A stretch of 53,490 nucleotides of DNA from Desulfobacteraceae bacterium (lineage in GTDB: Bacteria; Desulfobacterota; Desulfobacteria; Desulfobacterales; Desulfosalsimonadaceae), in assembly GCA_011390465.1 (NCBI GenBank), contig JAABSH010000022.1, forward strand, positions 1 through 53,490, read 5' to 3'. This document shows, in pieces, positions 50,524-53,490 of the stretch (the stretch's first letter is position 1; the number at the start of each line of letters is the position of its first letter). Position numbers and translations under genes: made by a program. The notes beneath the pieces were generated by a model. The model had not been told where the DNA came from and searched no databases. It was given only the letters and a program-made list of their open reading frames with translations.

Positions 50524-51633
50524 TCAACGACGCGATGATTTAATCCCGGGGATGCCCCTCAGCAGAGAAACCGCCCGTTCCGCACTGGCCAGGGCCCCTT
50601 CCAGATAACCGCTCATATGGTCAGCGGTTTCCGTTCCCGCAAAAAGGACCGTATCGTCCCAGAAACCCATATTTCCGGAAGGCGGCAGGAATTCGGGATG
50701 ATTATGGGCCGAGCGCAGATCATATTCCGTGGCGGTAAACGCTTCCCGGGCCCAGTCCCGATAAAACACTTTCACCGGTTGCCCGGCAGCGGATCCGAAA
50801 AGGCAGGGCAGCTGATCAAGGATGGCGGAAATCATGGCGTCGCCGGTTTTGCGGCGCAAGGCCGGGATGCCGATAAATCCGGTGAGCCCATAGGGCCGCC
50901 CGGTTTCACCGGATCCGTCATGAATTTCTCCCAATGGGCCGCACAGGCTGAATCCCTGGCCGGACAGGCCGATTTTTCGCCAGTCTGCCGTGTCATAAAG
51001 GGCAAAGAATTTGGCCTGTCCCGCCATCCAGGTGCTGGCTCTCAGCATGGCCTGGCTGAGATCATAGGGCAGTTCCGGGGTAAACAAAATCGAACGGGCC
51101 GCCAGCCGGGGCGGCATGGCAAGAATGATCCGGGCGGCGGCAAACCGGCAGCGGGGTTTCTGATCCAGGCGGCCCACGGTCACCTGCGCGCCGTCAGAGC
51201 GCCGTTCAATGGCGCAGACCGGATGATCCAGCCGGATGATATTTTCCGGAATCCGGTTGCAAAGTCCCCTGACAAGGGCGATCATTCCGCCGCGAAGCCG
51301 CCATGCTGGGGGGGCCATGGGGTAGCCGTCAACGGTTTCCACATGGCCGTCCCTGGCCTGAAACCGGGCCTGGCCGGTTTCAAACTGGGGGAATCCGGTA
51401 AGCCCCAGCATGCCGGCAAGCGCGCTTACCCTGGGGTTGATCACCGGCCAATACCAGGAGGGTCCCATATCCGTGAAAAAGCCCTGATGCGAAGGGCTCA
51501 GAATTCTTCCCCCCACACGGGAGCGCGCCTCAAGCAGCACAAAAGATGTTTGGGTTTCCGCCAGCAGTGCGGCCGCGTAAATCCCGCTGAGGCCGCCTCC
51601 GATAATGAGGGTGTCCACTTTTTCCAGGTTCAT
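50524..51633 (-). CDS. FAD-dependent amine oxidase family protein
   Basis: The 369-aa flavoprotein has the dinucleotide-binding VDTLIIGGGLSGIYAAALLAE, LLEARSRVGGRI and a C-terminal FAD motif (TVLFAGTETADHMSGYLEGALASAERAV). This is the flavin-containing amine oxidase/phytoene-desaturase-like superfamily. The substrate cannot be inferred; its size is shorter than typical monoamine oxidases (about 450 aa). No strong ribosome binding site is seen. It is co-directional with the UbiB-like gene and may share its transcript. Confidence 0.88.
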   Translation of the reverse strand: MNLEKVDTLIIGGGLSGIYAAALLAETQTSFVLLEARSRVGGRILSPSHQGFFTDMGPSWYWPVINPRVSALAGMLGLTGFPQFETGQARFQARDGHVETVDGYPMAPPAWRLRGGMIALVRGLCNRIPENIIRLDHPVCAIERRSDGAQVTVGRLDQKPRCRFAAARIILAMPPRLAARSILFTPELPYDLSQAMLRASTWMAGQAKFFALYDTADWRKIGLSGQGFSLCGPLGEIHDGSGETGRPYGLTGFIGIPALRRKTGDAMISAILDQLPCLFGSAAGQPVKVFYRDWAREAFTATEYDLRSAHNHPEFLPPSGNMGFWDDTVLFAGTETADHMSGYLEGALASAERAVSLLRGIPGIKSSRR

Positions 51634-51840
51634 TTTTGTGTTTTTGCGTCCTTGGTGTTGCGTTTGTGATCCGGCTGCGTATGGTTTTTACCGGGTTATG
51701 CGCCGGTAGGATGAAAAAATCAATAGTTTCCGGTTCTCTTGTATTGACCGGATATTTTTATTGGCATATTCTTATAAAAATTTTAAAGACAATTTTAGGT
51801 TTTTATTCTGTTGCGTATTTATAAAAATAAGGAGGGTCGC

Positions 51841-52017
51841 ATGGCATCAAGAAAAAATGAATCCGTAATGGGAACCCAGTATGAAGCAGAAGACGTTCTT
51901 GCAGACGCCGAACCCTGGGAGCCCTTTGAAACCAAGCTGGTGTTGTGGTCTTTTGCCATTGCCGTCATTGTGCTGGTCATTGGATTGTTTCTGGTTCCCA
52001 CATCCATTCTGCATTAA
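51841..52017 (+). CDS. small single-TM protein of the sulfate-exporter cluster
   Basis: The 58-aa protein starts after AAGGAGGGTCGC. It has a soluble acidic N-terminal half (ASRKNESVMGTQYEAEDVLADAEPWEPFE, in parts) and one C-terminal TM helix (about residues 33-54, VLWSFAIAVIVLVIGLFLV). It is nine bases before the 52027 gene and belongs to the same transcript as the transporter. I do not recognise a family. An accessory role to the transporter is inferred from context. Confidence 0.75.
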   Translation: MASRKNESVMGTQYEAEDVLADAEPWEPFETKLVLWSFAIAVIVLVIGLFLVPTSILH

Positions 52018-52026
52018 GGATTTTAT

Positions 52027-52269
52027 ATGGAGTTTATCATTTATCACAATGGTAAGGACTGGTGTCTTAAAAACGAACAGTTTTCGTTTTCTTCATCAAC
52101 CCTTGATGATCTCGATCAACAGCTGTCAGCAGAACTGCGCAGAACCGGCATCATCAAAAAAGGCGAAAGTAAAAAAATCGTTATGGCCTATGATAATTCA
52201 ACCATTCCGGCGGTGATCCGGCAGTATGCCAATCATTATTTCAACCGGATGATTGAAATCAAAGGGTAG
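52027..52269 (+). CDS. small soluble protein (DUF5395-like), sulfate-exporter cluster
   Basis: The 80-aa protein begins MEFIIYHNGKDWCLKNEQF and has SSTLDDLDQQLSAELRR, then KGESKKIVMAYDNSTIP. It starts after AAGGA and lies 9 bases downstream of the single-TM gene. The pattern resembles a DUF5395-type small alpha/beta protein, from memory. The gap to the transporter is 42 bases. The function is unknown. Confidence 0.7.
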   Translation: MEFIIYHNGKDWCLKNEQFSFSSSTLDDLDQQLSAELRRTGIIKKGESKKIVMAYDNSTIPAVIRQYANHYFNRMIEIKG

Positions 52270-52311
52270 GAATGTGGAAGCGGAACGGATGTAATCTCCC
52301 TGGAGGACGTC

Positions 52312-53490
52312 ATGACAAATACAAACAGAAAATGGTACTCGGGTATGCTTACCCAGGAAGACTGGTGGGCGGTCTGGATGGGGCTTTTCTTTTTCTTTCT
52401 GGGGTTTTTATCCCTGGCCGGTGTCGATCTGGTGGGGTGGGTTGCGTACCCGAAAATGTGGGTATTCAACCCGGTGGACGGTAAAGGGGTGGCCGGCGAT
52501 GCCTTTTATGCCCTTGGGGGCAAGTACAGTCTGACCCTGAAAGATTTTTACGGCGGGCTGGGATGGCTGAGTATTCTGTGGACCTATGCGATTATCTCCA
52601 TTGTTACCTGTCTTGGTGCAGCCTGCATGAAATGGGATCTGAAACGGTTTTTTTTCGGATGGACCATTATTTATTTCTTGACCATTGCCGTGTGGTTTGT
52701 GGGCCATCATGCGTTTTTTGCCGCCAACAAACTGCAATGGGCCGACTATGGTCTGAAGTTTTCTCTGTCTTTGGGCGGCGGCGCTTCCTACATTCTGGCG
52801 TTGATTGTGGGGCTGATCATCGGGAATTTTTTTAAGGGATTTTCCAATTTTTTAAGTGAGGCCGCCAAAGCGGAATGGTATATCAAAACCGCCATTGTGT
52901 TTCTGGGGGTAAAGGTCGGGTATCTGCCCATCAAGGCGGCAGCCACCTCCACCAGCCTGGGCAAGGAAATGGCCGGGCTGACCGCGGAGCTGTTCATTGC
53001 CGGGGCGGTTGCCACCATTGTTGCCTATCTGATTTTCTGGCCCGGGGTTTATGTGATTTCCCGCCGAATCTTCAAGCTTCCCCGCAAGACAGCGGCGGTG
53101 CTGGGATCGGGTATTTCCATTTGCGGTGTGTCTGCTGCGGTGGCCACCGGCGGCGCGGTGCGCGCCAAACCCGTGGTGCCGATCATGGTGTCCGCCCTGG
53201 TGGTGGTTTGGGCCGTAATTGAACTGGTGGTGCTGCCTGGATTTTTCACCCATATCTGGCCCCAGACCAGTGACCCCCTGGTGGCGGGGTCTGCCATGGG
53301 CATGGCGGTGAAAACCGATGGTGCGGACGCGGCCGCCGGCGAGCTTTTAGATGAGTTCATGCGCAACAAAGTGATGGTGGAAACGGGCGGGGCGGTTCAA
53401 TGGCCCGAAGGTGTCATCACCACCAGCGCCGTCATTACCAAAGTCTGGATTGACATGTTTATCGGATTATGGGCCTTTGTGCTGGCCATT
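52312..53490 (+). CDS. putative sulfate exporter family transporter (YeiH-like), partial
   Basis: The frame starts at ATG 52312 after TGGAGGACG and stays open to the window end, 393 codons without a stop. It encodes many TM helices and the family core GSGISICGVSAAVATGGAV with KPVVPIMVSALVVV, plus AVFLG-like IVFLGVKVGYLP. This is the YeiH/Cons_hypoth698 family, annotated as sulfate exporter by weak evidence. An N-terminal stretch of about 120 residues (TQEDWWAVWMGLFFFFLGF) is longer than in YeiH. In sulfate reducers this family is a candidate for sulfate or sulfite/sulfonate transport. The 3' end is missing. Confidence 0.85.
   Translation, partial: MTNTNRKWYSGMLTQEDWWAVWMGLFFFFLGFLSLAGVDLVGWVAYPKMWVFNPVDGKGVAGDAFYALGGKYSLTLKDFYGGLGWLSILWTYAIISIVTCLGAACMKWDLKRFFFGWTIIYFLTIAVWFVGHHAFFAANKLQWADYGLKFSLSLGGGASYILALIVGLIIGNFFKGFSNFLSEAAKAEWYIKTAIVFLGVKVGYLPIKAAATSTSLGKEMAGLTAELFIAGAVATIVAYLIFWPGVYVISRRIFKLPRKTAAVLGSGISICGVSAAVATGGAVRAKPVVPIMVSALVVVWAVIELVVLPGFFTHIWPQTSDPLVAGSAMGMAVKTDGADAAAGELLDEFMRNKVMVETGGAVQWPEGVITTSAVITKVWIDMFIGLWAFVLAI

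Overview
The window is a bacterial chromosome segment of roughly 53% GC. It most likely comes from a sulfate-reducing Desulfobacterota, near the Desulfobacteraceae/Desulfosarcinaceae. Supporting this are a menaquinone methyltransferase, a rubredoxin, a Fe-S/DUF3786 protein, a sulfate-exporter-family transporter with two small partner genes, FtsEX-EnvC division genes, and many intergenic palindromes of a type I associate with large deltaproteobacterial genomes. The genus is not resolved. No rRNA, tRNA, CRISPR array, intact transposase or prophage was seen.

Layout. 1-6.6 kb: tex, a DEAD-box RNA helicase and a Uup-type ABC-F ATPase, separated by repeat-rich gaps. 6.6-9.0 kb: a kinase-fold gene and a dense cluster of short repeats, with a secreted-protein remnant. 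9.0-19.6 kb: a surface-protein region with a 314-aa secreted protein and a 3139-aa mosaic (beta-helix repeats, PKD/CARDB/PPC/IPT-like modules, an RHS/YD core, a variable segment, a DUF7619-like module and a dockerin-like end). A diverged repeat lies on each side of it. 19.8-28.6 kb: a dihydrouridine synthase overlapping prfC, a fused double CDP-alcohol phosphatidyltransferase, a frameshifted gene, an RlmL-like methylase, a membrane zinc-ribbon protein with a molybdenum-carrier-like protein, and a secreted protein. 28.6-35.3 kb: a DUF3352-like/TPR protein, a zinc-ribbon aspartic protease, a DUF3786 protein, a DUF481 outer-membrane protein and menG/ubiE. 35.7-37.8 kb: dnaJ, queD, pyrE. 38.2-43.9 kb: ftsE, ftsX, an envC-like activator and ctpA, then after a terminator a yibQ-like divergent deacetylase; together these form a septal peptidoglycan-splitting module. 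44.2-47.9 kb: a cold-shock gene, prmA with a K+ channel, and a D,D-carboxypeptidase. 47.9-48.3 kb: a rubredoxin preceded by a small gene with an in-frame TGA. 48.4-53.5 kb: an AarF/UbiB-like kinase, an FAD amine oxidase, and a three-gene cluster whose transporter gene runs off the window.

The most notable observation is at 48117-48293 on the minus strand. A 29-codon membrane-peptide ORF with a good ribosome binding site stops at TGA. The same frame then stays open for 28 more codons and ends 14 bases before the rubredoxin start. Starting 16 nt after the TGA is an AGGU tetraloop on a five-pair stem, as expected of a bacterial SECIS element. I read this as a candidate 58-aa selenoprotein that ordinary gene calling would miss. 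Other points of note are the exact 1173-bp tandem repeats and internal variable segment of the giant protein, the fused PgsA-like/PssA-like enzyme, and several families of short repeats that share a common left end. All functional calls are from sequence reading without database searches.
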